Program-made: the position numbers and the translations under genes
The notes under the pieces: model-generated
Told to the model about the DNA's origin: nothing
Database searches by the model: none
The model's input: only the letters and a program-made list of their open reading frames with translations
Part shown: in pieces, positions 9,360 to 17,906 of the stretch
Layout: the number at the start of each line of letters is the position of its first letter
Position numbering within the stretch: position 1 is the stretch's first letter
From: Psychromonas sp. 14N.309.X.WAT.B.A12
GTDB taxonomy: Bacteria > Pseudomonadota > Gammaproteobacteria > Enterobacterales > Psychromonadaceae
Assembly (NCBI RefSeq): GCF_030397575.1
Contig: NZ_JAPNXS010000003.1
Span: forward strand, 62,001-126,000
DNA: 64,000 nucleotides
Reading direction: 5' to 3'

Positions 9360-11203
9360 TAAAATTGCCTTAAGAATTTAAGTTTTATAGTACTTTGGGC
9401 TTCATAAATCACTTTAAATGCATCTTTTAGCTGGTGTCTTGCTAAAGAGGAGAGGCTATCGGGTAAAATATAGTTTGATACTGTTTGAGCTTGGTTAAAT
9501 TGGCGGCCTTGATTAGTGAGACGTTTATGTGCAATAAACTCCCAGGCATCTAATAGGTTCATTGCAATATCTTTATCAATTGCAGACTGCGTTACAAGCC
9601 TTTCGATACGTTTACTAGTATTAACCTCGTCAATGCCTACAGAGAGTGCATATATTCTAATAATGTCATTAATTAATGCATTGCCTTTATGTTTAAGATC
9701 GATACCTTTTACTTCTCTACCATCACGCTCAATAACAAAACTACGGAAGAAGCCTAATGGTGGTGTTGATTGCAGGGCATTCTGACTAAGTGCAGCAATA
9801 AAAATATCATTATTTTTTGTATCTTTTAAAACGCTTGTTTGTAATTGATCGAAGAGACTTATCTCACCATAGATAGGGCGCATATCAAAGAAGATTGATG
9901 CATGTAATAACGCGGTTGGGTCTGGGCTTTTTATCCATTTAGAAAATTGTTGTAACCATTGTTGTAGCGTGAGTTGCCATACTGGGTTTTGTGCCATGAT
10001 GTTACCGGGACAAAAAGGAAAGCCACATTCGTTTAATGCGCAGCATACATATTCTGACAGCTGTTTAAAATATTTGGCTTCTTGTTCAGTGGTTTCTTTT
10101 TCTAATATTAGTGCATTATCTTGGTCTGAACCTGCCATTTGATCTTGGCGGGCTTGCGAACCAAAGGATAACCAACAAAAACGCATTGGCTCTGGTCCTA
10201 ATTGTTTCTGTTTTAATGCAATTAATCGGCGTGTTAAGGCATCGGTGACCGATGTTAATATACGTCCTATTTCACTAGCTTTAGCATCACTGCTGATCAA
10301 GTTGTATAATAAGTCTGGTATTTTTTGACTCACCTGAATTAATGATTCTAGGTTGGGTTGGCGTTGTATTTGTCCAATTAAGAGTAAAGGTTGAGAGCTT
10401 TGGCTTCTAATTAAATCTGTACTAGTGATGATTGCAATAGGTTTGTTATGACTCATTACAGGTAAGTGATGGATATTGTTTTCACTCATCTTTAACATTG
10501 CTTCAAATATTAATGAGTTGCTTTCAATTGTCGTTGGATCTTGGGTCATTGCTGAAGCTACTGATAAATTACCTCCTAACCCCTTAGCCAATACTCGGCT
10601 GCGTAAATCACGGTCAGTTAAAATACCGCATAGTTGTTTCTGATCCACAACAATTAATGAAGAAACTCGTTTATTTGACATTAGCATAGCTGCATCATGA
10701 ATAGTTGCATCTGGGGCAATTGTGGTCAGTTCTTTAGACATAATGTTAGTGATACGCGCAGTGTCAATCGCGTTGCGATCTAGAGAGCTTTGATTGCGTA
10801 AACGTTTTGCAAATGCACGATTAAAAAAGCGATCAAACTGATAGCAACTACCACGCAATTGATCAAACATACTTGCGGGGAGGTGATAAACCAAACCGTC
10901 TTCTAAAATATGCACTTGATTAACTACTTTCTCGCCAGAAAGCATGCCGCTGAAACCAAAAAATTGCCCTTCACCAATACGGTCAATTAATTCACCTTGC
11001 TGTGTACTAACTTCAAAAGCTCCTGTTCGTACAATATAAAGCTGTGGTTGATTGGTATCTACATGCACTAATTTCTGTGCTTTGCTGTAGTAAACAATGG
11101 TCAATGTTGAACAACATTGTTTAATGGTTTGTTCTTGCAAAGTATCAAAGGGCGCTAACTTGCGCATGAAGTCAAAAATGGGTTGTAGTTCACTATTATC
11201 CAT
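9359..11203 (-). CDS. Cyclic-nucleotide-binding / CBS pair / DUF294 nucleotidyltransferase-like protein
   Basis: The 614 residues divide into an N-terminal cNMP-binding beta-roll (about 10-130, with RIGEGQFFGFSGMLSGE), a CBS-domain pair (about 150-275, with VDQKQLCGILTDRDLRSRVL), a DUF294 nucleotidyltransferase-like domain (about 295-430) and a DUF294 C-terminal domain. The nucleotidyltransferase signature FGSQARQDQMAGSDQDNAL keeps the G-S and D-x-D positions of the GlnD/polymerase-beta fold. It is cytosolic with no membrane segment. It is coupled to the exonuclease downstream and lies beyond the symporter terminator, so it may have its own promoter. A role as nucleotide-sensing regulator of the symporter is inferred from recurrent gene neighbourhood only. 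Confidence 0.88.
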   Translation of the reverse strand: MDNSELQPIFDFMRKLAPFDTLQEQTIKQCCSTLTIVYYSKAQKLVHVDTNQPQLYIVRTGAFEVSTQQGELIDRIGEGQFFGFSGMLSGEKVVNQVHILEDGLVYHLPASMFDQLRGSCYQFDRFFNRAFAKRLRNQSSLDRNAIDTARITNIMSKELTTIAPDATIHDAAMLMSNKRVSSLIVVDQKQLCGILTDRDLRSRVLAKGLGGNLSVASAMTQDPTTIESNSLIFEAMLKMSENNIHHLPVMSHNKPIAIITSTDLIRSQSSQPLLLIGQIQRQPNLESLIQVSQKIPDLLYNLISSDAKASEIGRILTSVTDALTRRLIALKQKQLGPEPMRFCWLSFGSQARQDQMAGSDQDNALILEKETTEQEAKYFKQLSEYVCCALNECGFPFCPGNIMAQNPVWQLTLQQWLQQFSKWIKSPDPTALLHASIFFDMRPIYGEISLFDQLQTSVLKDTKNNDIFIAALSQNALQSTPPLGFFRSFVIERDGREVKGIDLKHKGNALINDIIRIYALSVGIDEVNTSKRIERLVTQSAIDKDIAMNLLDAWEFIAHKRLTNQGRQFNQAQTVSNYILPDSLSSLARHQLKDAFKVIYEAQSTIKLKFLRQF

Positions 11204-11303
11204 ATTTACCTATCTATCTCATGTTAGTGTATTTAGGTTATATTTCCTTTTATTCATCTGTATTAATTGCTTTATTGATGTGCTTTTTTAATAAAAAATG
11301 ATG

Positions 11304-11328
11304 CAAAAAAAAAGCGCCGAAGCGCTTT
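11304..11328 (-). terminator. Rho-independent terminator of the symporter operon
   Basis: On the minus strand AAAGCGC (11328-11322) and GCGCTTT (11317-11311) close a TTCG tetraloop and are followed by a run of about ten T. The same AAGCGC-TTCG-GCGCTT hairpin terminates pilU. Confidence 0.88.
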
Positions 11329-11342
11329 AAATTGAGGTTGTC

Positions 11343-13061
11343 CTAATGATCTTGTGCTTCACCTGCTCCCTTAGGGAAACGAATAGATTCGACCATATCA
11401 ACTACGGCTTGCGGAGTTGGAGCTGTCATTTTGCAGACGAGAATAGCCACTGCGAAGTTAACTACCATACCTAGCATACCTATGCCTTCTGGTGATATAC
11501 CAAATAACCAGTTATCAGACACATTCGCAGATGGGTTAATAAATTTAAAATATACAATGTAAACAGTTGTAAATAATAAACCTGCTAGCATACCTGCGAT
11601 AGCACCTTCTTTATTCATTTTTCTAGAGAAAATCCCCATAGTAATCGCTGGGAATAAAGAAGAGGCTGCAAGACCAAAGGCGATTGCGACCACCGCAGCT
11701 ACAAAGCCTGGAGGGTTAATACCAAAGTAACCTGCCATAATAATACCGGCCGCCGATGCTAACCGCGCATACATTAGCTCCTTTTTATCGGAGATATTGG
11801 GCATTAAGTTCTTTTTCAGTAAATCATGGGAGACAGAGGTCGAAATAACCAGTAATAAACCTGCTGAGGTTGATAATGCAGCAGCCAGACCACCGGCAGC
11901 CATTAACGCAATAACCCATGCAGGTAAGTTTGCCATCTCTGGTGTTGCTAATACTATGATATCGCGGTCAACATTCATCTCATTTGTTTCTGTATTTGAG
12001 TAGAACATTTTACCGTCATTATTTTTATCATCCCATTTGATTAAACCTGTTTTCTCCCAGTTTTCAATCCAAATTGGTGCTTCGGCATGCGGTACACCTT
12101 GGCTTTCTGGACCATTGATTGACTGAATCATATTTACACGCGAGAAGGAAGCGAGAGCAGGGATGGTGGTGTACATAATTGCGATAAACAATAATGTCCA
12201 ACCCGCTGAACTACGTGCATCTTTCACTTTTGGTACGGTAAAGAAACGTACAATGACATGTGGTAAGCCAGCGGTACCAAACATTAATGCACCAGTAATA
12301 AATAGCACATCAATCATATCTTTAGAGCCTTGGGTATATTGTGAAAACCCCAACTCTGTAGAAAGTCCATCAAGTTTATCAAGCAGATAGATACCTGAGC
12401 TATTTCCTGTTGCATCGAGTAATTCAGCACCAAAACCTAGTTGAGGGAAAATATGGCCTGTCATCATGATTGAAAGAAAAACAGCGGGTACCATGAAAGC
12501 AAAAATCATCACACAGTATTGTGCGACTTGTGTGTAAGTAATCCCTTTCATTCCACCTAAAACCGCATAGAAAAAAACTACACACATGCCAATATACACG
12601 CCAGTATCAACATCTACTTCTAAGAAGCGTGAAAATACAACGCCTACACCACGCATTTGACCTGCGATGTAGGTAAAACTAATGAAGATTGCACAGATAA
12701 CGGCAACAGTACGTGCTGATTGTGAATAGTAACGGTCACCAATGAAATCTGGCACGGTAAATTTACCAAACTTACGAAGGTAAGGAACCATTAATAAAGC
12801 AAGTAATACATAACCGCCAGTCCAACCCATTATGTACACACTGCCATCATAACCAACGAAAGAGACAATCCCTGCTAATGATATAAAGGAAGCGGCTGAC
12901 ATCCAATCTGCAGCTGTAGCCATGCCATTTAAAACCGGTGGAACACCTCCGCCTGCGACATAAAATTCTTTGGTTGAGCCTGCTCGTGATTTAATTGCAA
13001 TACCGATATAAAGGGCAAAAGTAACGCCAACCACGATATAGGTTAATGTTTGAACATCCAT
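11343..13061 (-). CDS. Sodium/solute symporter large subunit (VC_2705 subfamily, acetate-permease-like)
   Basis: This is a 572-residue inner-membrane transporter of the sodium/solute symporter (SSSF) family with about 13 predicted hydrophobic spans. Signatures are STKEFYVAGGGVPPVLNGMA and TAADWMSAASFISLAG near the N-terminus and PAWVIALMAAGGLAAALSTS later. The pattern is that of the VC_2705 large-subunit subfamily, related to ActP. A hydrophilic loop (12004-12040) contains WDDKNNDGK, an EF-hand-like acidic stretch. It is 14 bp downstream of the small-subunit gene, with AAGGAG before ATG. A monocarboxylate such as acetate is the likely substrate by relation to ActP; the sequence does not settle this. 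Confidence 0.9.
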   Translation of the reverse strand: MDVQTLTYIVVGVTFALYIGIAIKSRAGSTKEFYVAGGGVPPVLNGMATAADWMSAASFISLAGIVSFVGYDGSVYIMGWTGGYVLLALLMVPYLRKFGKFTVPDFIGDRYYSQSARTVAVICAIFISFTYIAGQMRGVGVVFSRFLEVDVDTGVYIGMCVVFFYAVLGGMKGITYTQVAQYCVMIFAFMVPAVFLSIMMTGHIFPQLGFGAELLDATGNSSGIYLLDKLDGLSTELGFSQYTQGSKDMIDVLFITGALMFGTAGLPHVIVRFFTVPKVKDARSSAGWTLLFIAIMYTTIPALASFSRVNMIQSINGPESQGVPHAEAPIWIENWEKTGLIKWDDKNNDGKMFYSNTETNEMNVDRDIIVLATPEMANLPAWVIALMAAGGLAAALSTSAGLLLVISTSVSHDLLKKNLMPNISDKKELMYARLASAAGIIMAGYFGINPPGFVAAVVAIAFGLAASSLFPAITMGIFSRKMNKEGAIAGMLAGLLFTTVYIVYFKFINPSANVSDNWLFGISPEGIGMLGMVVNFAVAILVCKMTAPTPQAVVDMVESIRFPKGAGEAQDH

Positions 13062-13075
13062 CTTGTTACTCCTTG

Positions 13076-13339
13076 TTATTCGTCAACACCATATTTTTGG
13101 TCAAGCGCATTAGATTTTTTTACATATACAAAAATTAAGAGTAAAAAAACGTAGATAGAACCTTGTTGGGCGAACCAAAATCCTAATTTAAATCCCATAA
13201 AACTGAATTCATTTAATATATCAACGAATAACACACCACAGCCAAATGAGACAAAAGCCCAAATTGCTAAGAGTTTGAGTACTAGTTTGAGGTTTTCATC
13301 CCAATACCCCTTTGCTTTTTCTTCATTTTCAAAACTCAC
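13076..13339 (-). CDS. Symporter small subunit (DUF4212)
   Basis: This 87-residue membrane protein has two hydrophobic helices (about 20-45 and 52-76) and the typical N-terminal YWDENLKLVLKLLAIWA. This family is the small partner of the VC_2705-type sodium/solute symporter and is always encoded beside it. The start is GTG at 13339 after AAGGAG (spacing 7). It is first in the operon with the large subunit, so the promoter must lie in the 541-bp gap upstream. Confidence 0.9.
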   Translation of the reverse strand: MSFENEEKAKGYWDENLKLVLKLLAIWAFVSFGCGVLFVDILNEFSFMGFKLGFWFAQQGSIYVFLLLIFVYVKKSNALDQKYGVDE

Positions 13340-13880
13340 TATTATTCTCCTTAATGTTATTAGTCAGAAGAGATTTCAAGAAAAAGGTTAAATTTTGTAT
13401 TTAAAATAATCACTTTTAAAGTCAAAAAAATAAACATTCACTTTTAATCACTTAACTGTATTGCTAAAGAAAAAATCTTCTATTTCGTCAAATCGCTGTT
13501 AATAGTATGTTAATTTTTTTGTTTATCTATGGAGGGATGAAGAGCTAGATCATGTTTTTTTGAATAAAAAGTGAGCAGTTAATCACAATAGTTATCTATT
13601 GAATTATTTTTGTGAGCTAAGATTATTTATTAATAAAAAGTATTTTATTGATTTAATAACTAAATCACTTTTTAAGAAAGGTATAAAAGTTAAGTAATCG
13701 TGAATAGTTATGCTGTTTTTGTGATTTTAAATTCTATTTATTAGCTGTTTTTACATTTTGTCAATGGCTTATCATTTACTAGTAATTTAATACTCATTTA
13801 CATAGCAGCATGACATTATTAGTAGTAAATTATTACTATATAAAAAAATATAATAATGGAATATTTAAGGTGGGTGTACA
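13340..13880. other. AT-rich divergent control region between the symporter operon and pilU
   Basis: No gene or convincing terminator is visible. The segment is very AT-rich. The word TCACTTTTAA occurs at 13410 and 13438, TCACTTTTTAA at 13675, and the reverse complement AAAAAGTGA near 13566. Such repetition could be a regulator-binding motif, but it is also easy to obtain by chance in this composition. The region must hold promoters for both flanking transcripts; I could not pick them reliably. Confidence 0.4.
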
Positions 13881-13883
13881 GTG

Positions 13884-15038
13884 ATGGAATTTAATGCAAT
13901 GTTAAGTCAATTATCAGAACAAGATGGTTCTGATCTTTATTTGGCCACAGGAGCACCTCCTTCAGCTAAATTTCAAGGTGAGTTAATTCCCTTAAGTGAT
14001 GTTTCTTTTAAACCAGGTGATGTTAAGGCGATAGCCTACGACATTATGGATCCAGAACAAATTGAAGAGTTTGAACATACCTTAGAAATGAATCTGGCGA
14101 TTTCTATCGGTGGAATAGGGCGATTTCGAGTTAATATTTTTAAACAGCGAAATGACGTGTCAATCGTCGTGCGAAACATTAAAATTAACATTCCTAAGTT
14201 TGCTGACTTAAGATTACCTGAAGTACTAAAAAAAGTGGTGATGGCTAAAAATGGTTTGATACTATTTGTCGGAGCGACTGGTTCAGGTAAATCGACTTCA
14301 CTAGCAGCCTTAATTGACCATCGCAATGAAAATTCATCCGGCCATATTGTCACTATCGAGGATCCTGTTGAGTTCGTTCATCGTCATAAAAAAAGTATTA
14401 TTAACCAAAGAGAAGTTGGCGTTGATACGCGTAGCTTTCATGCCGCACTTAAGAATACCCTAAGACAGGCACCAGACGTTATTCTAATTGGTGAAATACG
14501 CGATACAGAAACTATGGAGCATGCATTAGCCTTTTCTGAGACTGGGCACCTAGTGCTTTCTACGTTACATGCCAATAATGCTAACCAAGCGATTGACCGT
14601 ATCATTAACTTCTTTACAGAGGAAAGACGTGCTCAGTTGTTAATGGACCTAGGTAATAATTTAAGAGCCTTTGTTTCGCAACGTTTAATTCCCACAATTG
14701 ATGGCAAACGTTGTGCTGCGATTGAAGTGATGATGGGAACATTAACCATTCGAGACATGATTAAGCGTGGACATTTCGAAAGCTTAAAAGAGGTAATGGA
14801 AAAGTCTAAAGAATTAGGTATGCAAACTTTTGATAGCGCTCTGTTTGATTTGGTGAAAGAAGGTTTAATTAGCGAACAAGAAGCGATTAAAAACTCCGAC
14901 TCTCCTACCAACTTAGCACTTAAGTTTAAACTTGATAAAGGCAGTTTTGCAGAGCCGGAAGTGAAGCCAAAAAGTAAAAGTAGTTTAAGTTTAGAGCCGA
15001 AAGAGCTAGGGGACATTAACGACTTAACTTATTCGTAG
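13884..15038 (+). CDS. pilU: PilU, accessory type IV pilus retraction ATPase
   Basis: PilU is a hexameric secretion-type ATPase that works with PilT to depolymerise type IV pili at the inner membrane. The sequence begins MEFNAMLSQLSEQDGSDLYL as in PilU proteins, has Walker A GATGSGKST (about residue 130), an aspartate box, Walker B LIGEIRDTETMEHAL and the family motif LSTLHANNANQAIDRIINFF. I use ATG at 13884; the adjacent in-frame GTG at 13881 is equally close to AGGTGG. The last 35 residues are a polar tail rich in Lys and Ser. No pilT is adjacent, unlike the usual pilT-pilU pair, so its partner must lie elsewhere. Confidence 0.92.
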   Translation: MEFNAMLSQLSEQDGSDLYLATGAPPSAKFQGELIPLSDVSFKPGDVKAIAYDIMDPEQIEEFEHTLEMNLAISIGGIGRFRVNIFKQRNDVSIVVRNIKINIPKFADLRLPEVLKKVVMAKNGLILFVGATGSGKSTSLAALIDHRNENSSGHIVTIEDPVEFVHRHKKSIINQREVGVDTRSFHAALKNTLRQAPDVILIGEIRDTETMEHALAFSETGHLVLSTLHANNANQAIDRIINFFTEERRAQLLMDLGNNLRAFVSQRLIPTIDGKRCAAIEVMMGTLTIRDMIKRGHFESLKEVMEKSKELGMQTFDSALFDLVKEGLISEQEAIKNSDSPTNLALKFKLDKGSFAEPEVKPKSKSSLSLEPKELGDINDLTYS

Positions 15039-15064
15039 TATTTCAATTAGACTATAGAGTTATT

Positions 15065-15084
15065 AAGCGCTTCGGCGCTTTTTT
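15065..15084 (+). terminator. Rho-independent terminator of pilU
   Basis: AAGCGC (15065-15070) and GCGCTT (15075-15080) close a stable TTCG tetraloop followed by a T-run. It is the same hairpin as the symporter terminator. Confidence 0.9.
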
Positions 15085-15253
15085 ATTGTCTGATGTATTT
15101 TTATTCAAGTTATTTTAAATGAATTGATATATGAATTAAGTCATAGATAAATTAATAGAAAAAAATATTGATTAATAAAGTTATTAGAACTGAGCGAAGT
15201 ATGAAATATAGATAGGGGATTAATTTTTTGAAAGGTAAACGTTTATACACTGT

Positions 15254-15330
15254 TGGCGGAGTGGACGGGACTCGAACCCGCGACCCCCGGCGTGACAGGC
15301 CGGTATTCTAACCAACTGAACTACCACTCC
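15254..15330 (-). tRNA. tRNA-Asp (GTC), copy 3 of the array
   Basis: The 77-nt gene reads GGAGTGGTAGTTCAGTTGG at its 5' end on the minus strand, has CTGTCAC as anticodon loop (GTC), GGTTCGAGTC as T-loop region and an encoded CCA end. The acceptor stem GGAGTGG pairs with CCACTCC. It is identical to the two copies at higher coordinates and the last one transcribed. Confidence 0.98.
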
Positions 15331-15435
15331 TCCGAGTGTATAACAGTTTTGTCTTTTGACAGTATTAACTGAGGGCATGACAGACCGCTTATTTTAATCA
15401 CTTTTAATCGTAGTGATAACGATTTAACACACTGT

Positions 15436-15512
15436 TGGCGGAGTGGACGGGACTCGAACCCGCGACCCCCGGCGTGACAGGCCGGTATTCTAACCAACTG
15501 AACTACCACTCC
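15436..15512 (-). tRNA. tRNA-Asp (GTC), copy 2 of the array
   Basis: Sequence and structure are identical to the copy at 15254, including encoded CCA. The spacer to the next copy is 105 bp. The flanking bases GAGTGTGTTACAGTT resemble GAGTGTATAACAGTT of the next spacer, a sign of tandem duplication. Confidence 0.98.
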
Positions 15513-15587
15513 ACGAGTGTGTTACAGTTATTTCTTTTCATATAAATGATTGGTGAAATAAACCAATAAGCTTTTATATAATACTGT

Positions 15588-15664
15588 TGGCGGAGTGGAC
15601 GGGACTCGAACCCGCGACCCCCGGCGTGACAGGCCGGTATTCTAACCAACTGAACTACCACTCC
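15588..15664 (-). tRNA. tRNA-Asp (GTC), copy 1 of the array (promoter-proximal)
   Basis: This is the first copy transcribed and identical to the other two. It lies about 36 nt downstream of the predicted start site of a strong promoter. The three copies are probably one precursor cut by tRNA-processing RNases. Confidence 0.98.
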
Positions 15665-15686
15665 AGCAAAATCAACGTTACATAAT

Positions 15687-15725
15687 ATGCAACTCCGTTG
15701 AGGCGCAGATAATACGGAGTTGCAT
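15687..15725. repeat. Perfect 11-bp inverted repeat around the tRNA-Asp promoter -10 box
   Basis: ATGCAACTCCG (15687-15697) and CGGAGTTGCAT (15715-15725) are exact reverse complements separated by 17 bp. One arm fills most of the -35/-10 spacer, the -10 box abuts it, and the other arm lies just past the predicted start site. An operator, a cruciform or a hairpin in read-through RNA from the upstream gene are all possible. Confidence 0.75.
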
Positions 15726-15737
15726 GTACTGAGTCAA
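15700..15737 (-). promoter_or_regulatory. Strong sigma-70 promoter of the tRNA-Asp array
   Basis: On the minus strand TTGACT (15737-15732) and TATTAT (15714-15709) are separated by exactly 17 bp and followed by a GC-rich discriminator CTGCGCC. GC-rich discriminators of this kind are typical of stable-RNA promoters under stringent (ppGpp) control. The predicted start is near 15702. Confidence 0.8.
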
Positions 15738-15808
15738 TAACGAAAAACAAAAAAAACACAATATTTACAAGGTAAAAGGTCTAACTGCTCGTTTTATCGC
15801 CACAGCGT

Positions 15809-17113
15809 TTATTTTTTAACTTCACTTTCATCTATTTCTAATGGTTTTAGCTGATCTAAAGAAAGCGTGTTGAGTGATAAGTCACCCTCTGAGAGTAATT
15901 TCTTCTGTTTTCTTTTTAGTACAAAAAGGACGACTGCAATACTAATCGCGATTAACAGGATCAGGGCTAATACTATTATCCATAAATATTGAAAACTGCT
16001 ACTTGTTTTTTCCTCTTGAATGTTTTGCTCTAGGGTGTCATCCGATATTGTCTCTGCTGTTGAGCTTGAGGTAACAACAGGTGTTGTTACTTCTTCTATA
16101 ACAGGCTCTGGTTTAGCGAGCTCAAAATTATATTCAGGTAAGGAAAAGTTAACTTCTCGGCCATCAATCGTGTTGGCAAAAACCCTTCCTGAAAAGGTAT
16201 ATGAGGTATGCGGGAGCGGGATTTTTAACGAAAGTGTGTCATGAGCGATTGTTTCATCTGAAAAATGCACTAAAAGCTGCTCGCGTGTATTTAAGGTCGT
16301 GTTATTGATAATTCCTTCGACAATCACAGATTTAGGGTCAATCTCTGATGAATCGACTTTAAAAATAAAATTCGCATCATCACTTTTTTGATCAAGTTGC
16401 TCAACATGATAGGTCACTGGTTGCGGGAAAACGACTACATCGGCATTATAACCTCGAGTAAATATATTATTTTTAGTTTTAACATTTAGTAAGTAACGGC
16501 CCGGTGCTAAATCCATGAAAATATGTGTTGTTAGCTCCCCATCAAATGGCAGTGAGTCATAATACTCTCCATTATCTTGATAAAGGGATATTAAGTCCTG
16601 CTGATCATTTACTAGGGAAACTGTAAGTCGAGCGCTGCGCAAAAAGTCTTTTTCTGTCATGACCTTGCCTTCATTCATTAAGGAAGCATAGGTCGTCAGA
16701 TACTCTTTTTGATAGACTTTTAGCGGTAATTTTTTAACATTTAAGGTTACTGGGCTTAATAATTGGATGCGGTTATCGCCATGTAACGTGGCTATCGCCT
16801 GCCAAGGTCCCGGTGTAGGGTTCTGAATGGTGATAATATCTTGGTTACGATTATTAACCCAAGCGACTTGGCTTTCTGGGTGGCGTTGAGAAAACCACTT
16901 ACTGCCATCAGGTTTCACCAGTACGACCTTTTGAGGGTGTGCAGGATGATTTAATATAATAGTAACTTGTTCTGTTTTAGGATCTATTCTAAAACGGTTG
17001 TCTAATAATGATATGTCGTTAGGCGCATAAATAGTATGTGTCATTGCATTGAACGATGACAGCGCTAAGCATATAAAGACTATCCATTTACTATTGATTA
17101 TCGCCATAAACAA
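15809..17113 (-). CDS. Uncharacterised membrane-anchored exported protein (TIGR03503-like)
   Basis: This is a 434-residue protein with an N-terminal signal peptide (hydrophobic to about residue 25, ending NAMTHT), a long extracytoplasmic part rich in beta strands, and one C-terminal transmembrane helix (about 373-396) followed by KRKQKK and a short acidic cytoplasmic tail. I recognise it as the family found beside dnaQ in Vibrio and relatives (TIGR03503 as I recall). Its function is unknown. It overlaps the end of dnaQ by 16 bp; a second ATG at 17107 would shorten the overlap to 10 bp. The periplasmic part contains repeated Ig-like strand patterns such as GPWQAIATLHGDNRIQLLSP, suggesting a binding or sensing role. 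Confidence 0.72.
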   Translation of the reverse strand: MFMAIINSKWIVFICLALSSFNAMTHTIYAPNDISLLDNRFRIDPKTEQVTIILNHPAHPQKVVLVKPDGSKWFSQRHPESQVAWVNNRNQDIITIQNPTPGPWQAIATLHGDNRIQLLSPVTLNVKKLPLKVYQKEYLTTYASLMNEGKVMTEKDFLRSARLTVSLVNDQQDLISLYQDNGEYYDSLPFDGELTTHIFMDLAPGRYLLNVKTKNNIFTRGYNADVVVFPQPVTYHVEQLDQKSDDANFIFKVDSSEIDPKSVIVEGIINNTTLNTREQLLVHFSDETIAHDTLSLKIPLPHTSYTFSGRVFANTIDGREVNFSLPEYNFELAKPEPVIEEVTTPVVTSSSTAETISDDTLEQNIQEEKTSSSFQYLWIIVLALILLIAISIAVVLFVLKRKQKKLLSEGDLSLNTLSLDQLKPLEIDESEVKK

Positions 17114-17820
17114 TTCCCTGATTTAGCTACTAAGTCTAATCGAGACTCATGCGCTGTTAACTCTTCTTGGTTCGCATGAATAACAGGTAGTGGTGATCGA
17201 TGTTGGCGCATCCGGCGACCTGTATCATGACTACCTGATTCGTTATTCGCTAAATTAAGATCTTTTTGGCCACCTGACATTAACAGGTAAACATCCGCTA
17301 AGATCTCTGCATCTAATAATGCTCCGTGTAATACACGATGCTTGTTATCGATACCATAACGGTCACATAAAACATCTAAGTTGTTTCGCTTTCCAGGAAA
17401 CATTTTCTTAGCCATCTCTAATGTATCGGTAATCGTTGATATTTCTGCAGTGGGTTGTGTCTTTTTATTTAAAAAACGAAACTCTTGATCCATAAAGCCA
17501 ACATCGAAGGGAGCATTATGAATAACTAAGTCTGCCCCTTTGATAAAATCGATAAACTCATCTGCTATGTCTGCAAATCGTGGCTTATCATATAAAAATT
17601 CATCAGTGATGCCGTGTACTGCCATTGCCTCAGGATCAATTAACATATCAGGTTGTATATAAACATGATAATGCCGACCTGTTAAACGACGATTAATTAC
17701 TTCAACACAGCCGATTTCAATAATGCGATGACCAACGTATATTTGGCCATCTTTGTTCATACCAGTGGTTTCAGTATCTAATACAACTTGTCGGGTGAGT
17801 TTACTTGTGTTCATAGCCAT
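17098..17820 (-). CDS. dnaQ: DNA polymerase III epsilon subunit (proofreading exonuclease)
   Basis: DnaQ is the 3'-5' proofreading subunit of the replicative polymerase. The 240 residues match E. coli (243). Exo I is VVLDTETTGMN, Exo II VIHNAPFDVGFMDQEF and Exo III HGALLDAEILADVYL. The C-terminal tail ending ESRLDLVAKSGNCLWR matches the alpha-subunit-binding tail of E. coli DnaQ. It is divergent from rnhA, as in E. coli, over a 86-bp gap that must hold both promoters. Confidence 0.97.
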   Translation of the reverse strand: MAMNTSKLTRQVVLDTETTGMNKDGQIYVGHRIIEIGCVEVINRRLTGRHYHVYIQPDMLIDPEAMAVHGITDEFLYDKPRFADIADEFIDFIKGADLVIHNAPFDVGFMDQEFRFLNKKTQPTAEISTITDTLEMAKKMFPGKRNNLDVLCDRYGIDNKHRVLHGALLDAEILADVYLLMSGGQKDLNLANNESGSHDTGRRMRQHRSPLPVIHANQEELTAHESRLDLVAKSGNCLWR

Positions 17821-17906
17821 CTCTATTTATAGTTGTTGCGCAGTTTGCTCTGCATAACTCGCTAAGTATTATTGTACTAGTCTAACAAATTTATGTGATG
17901 GTAATA

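Noticed and set aside
15321-15509. 62-residue open frame overlapping the tRNA-Asp array
   Set aside because: It lies across two tRNA genes and starts inside one; it is a by-product of tRNA sequence.
15809-17113. C-terminal membrane helix plus KRKQKK as an exosortase sorting tail
   Set aside because: No PEP motif precedes the helix and more than 30 residues follow the basic stretch, unlike a PEP-CTERM end.
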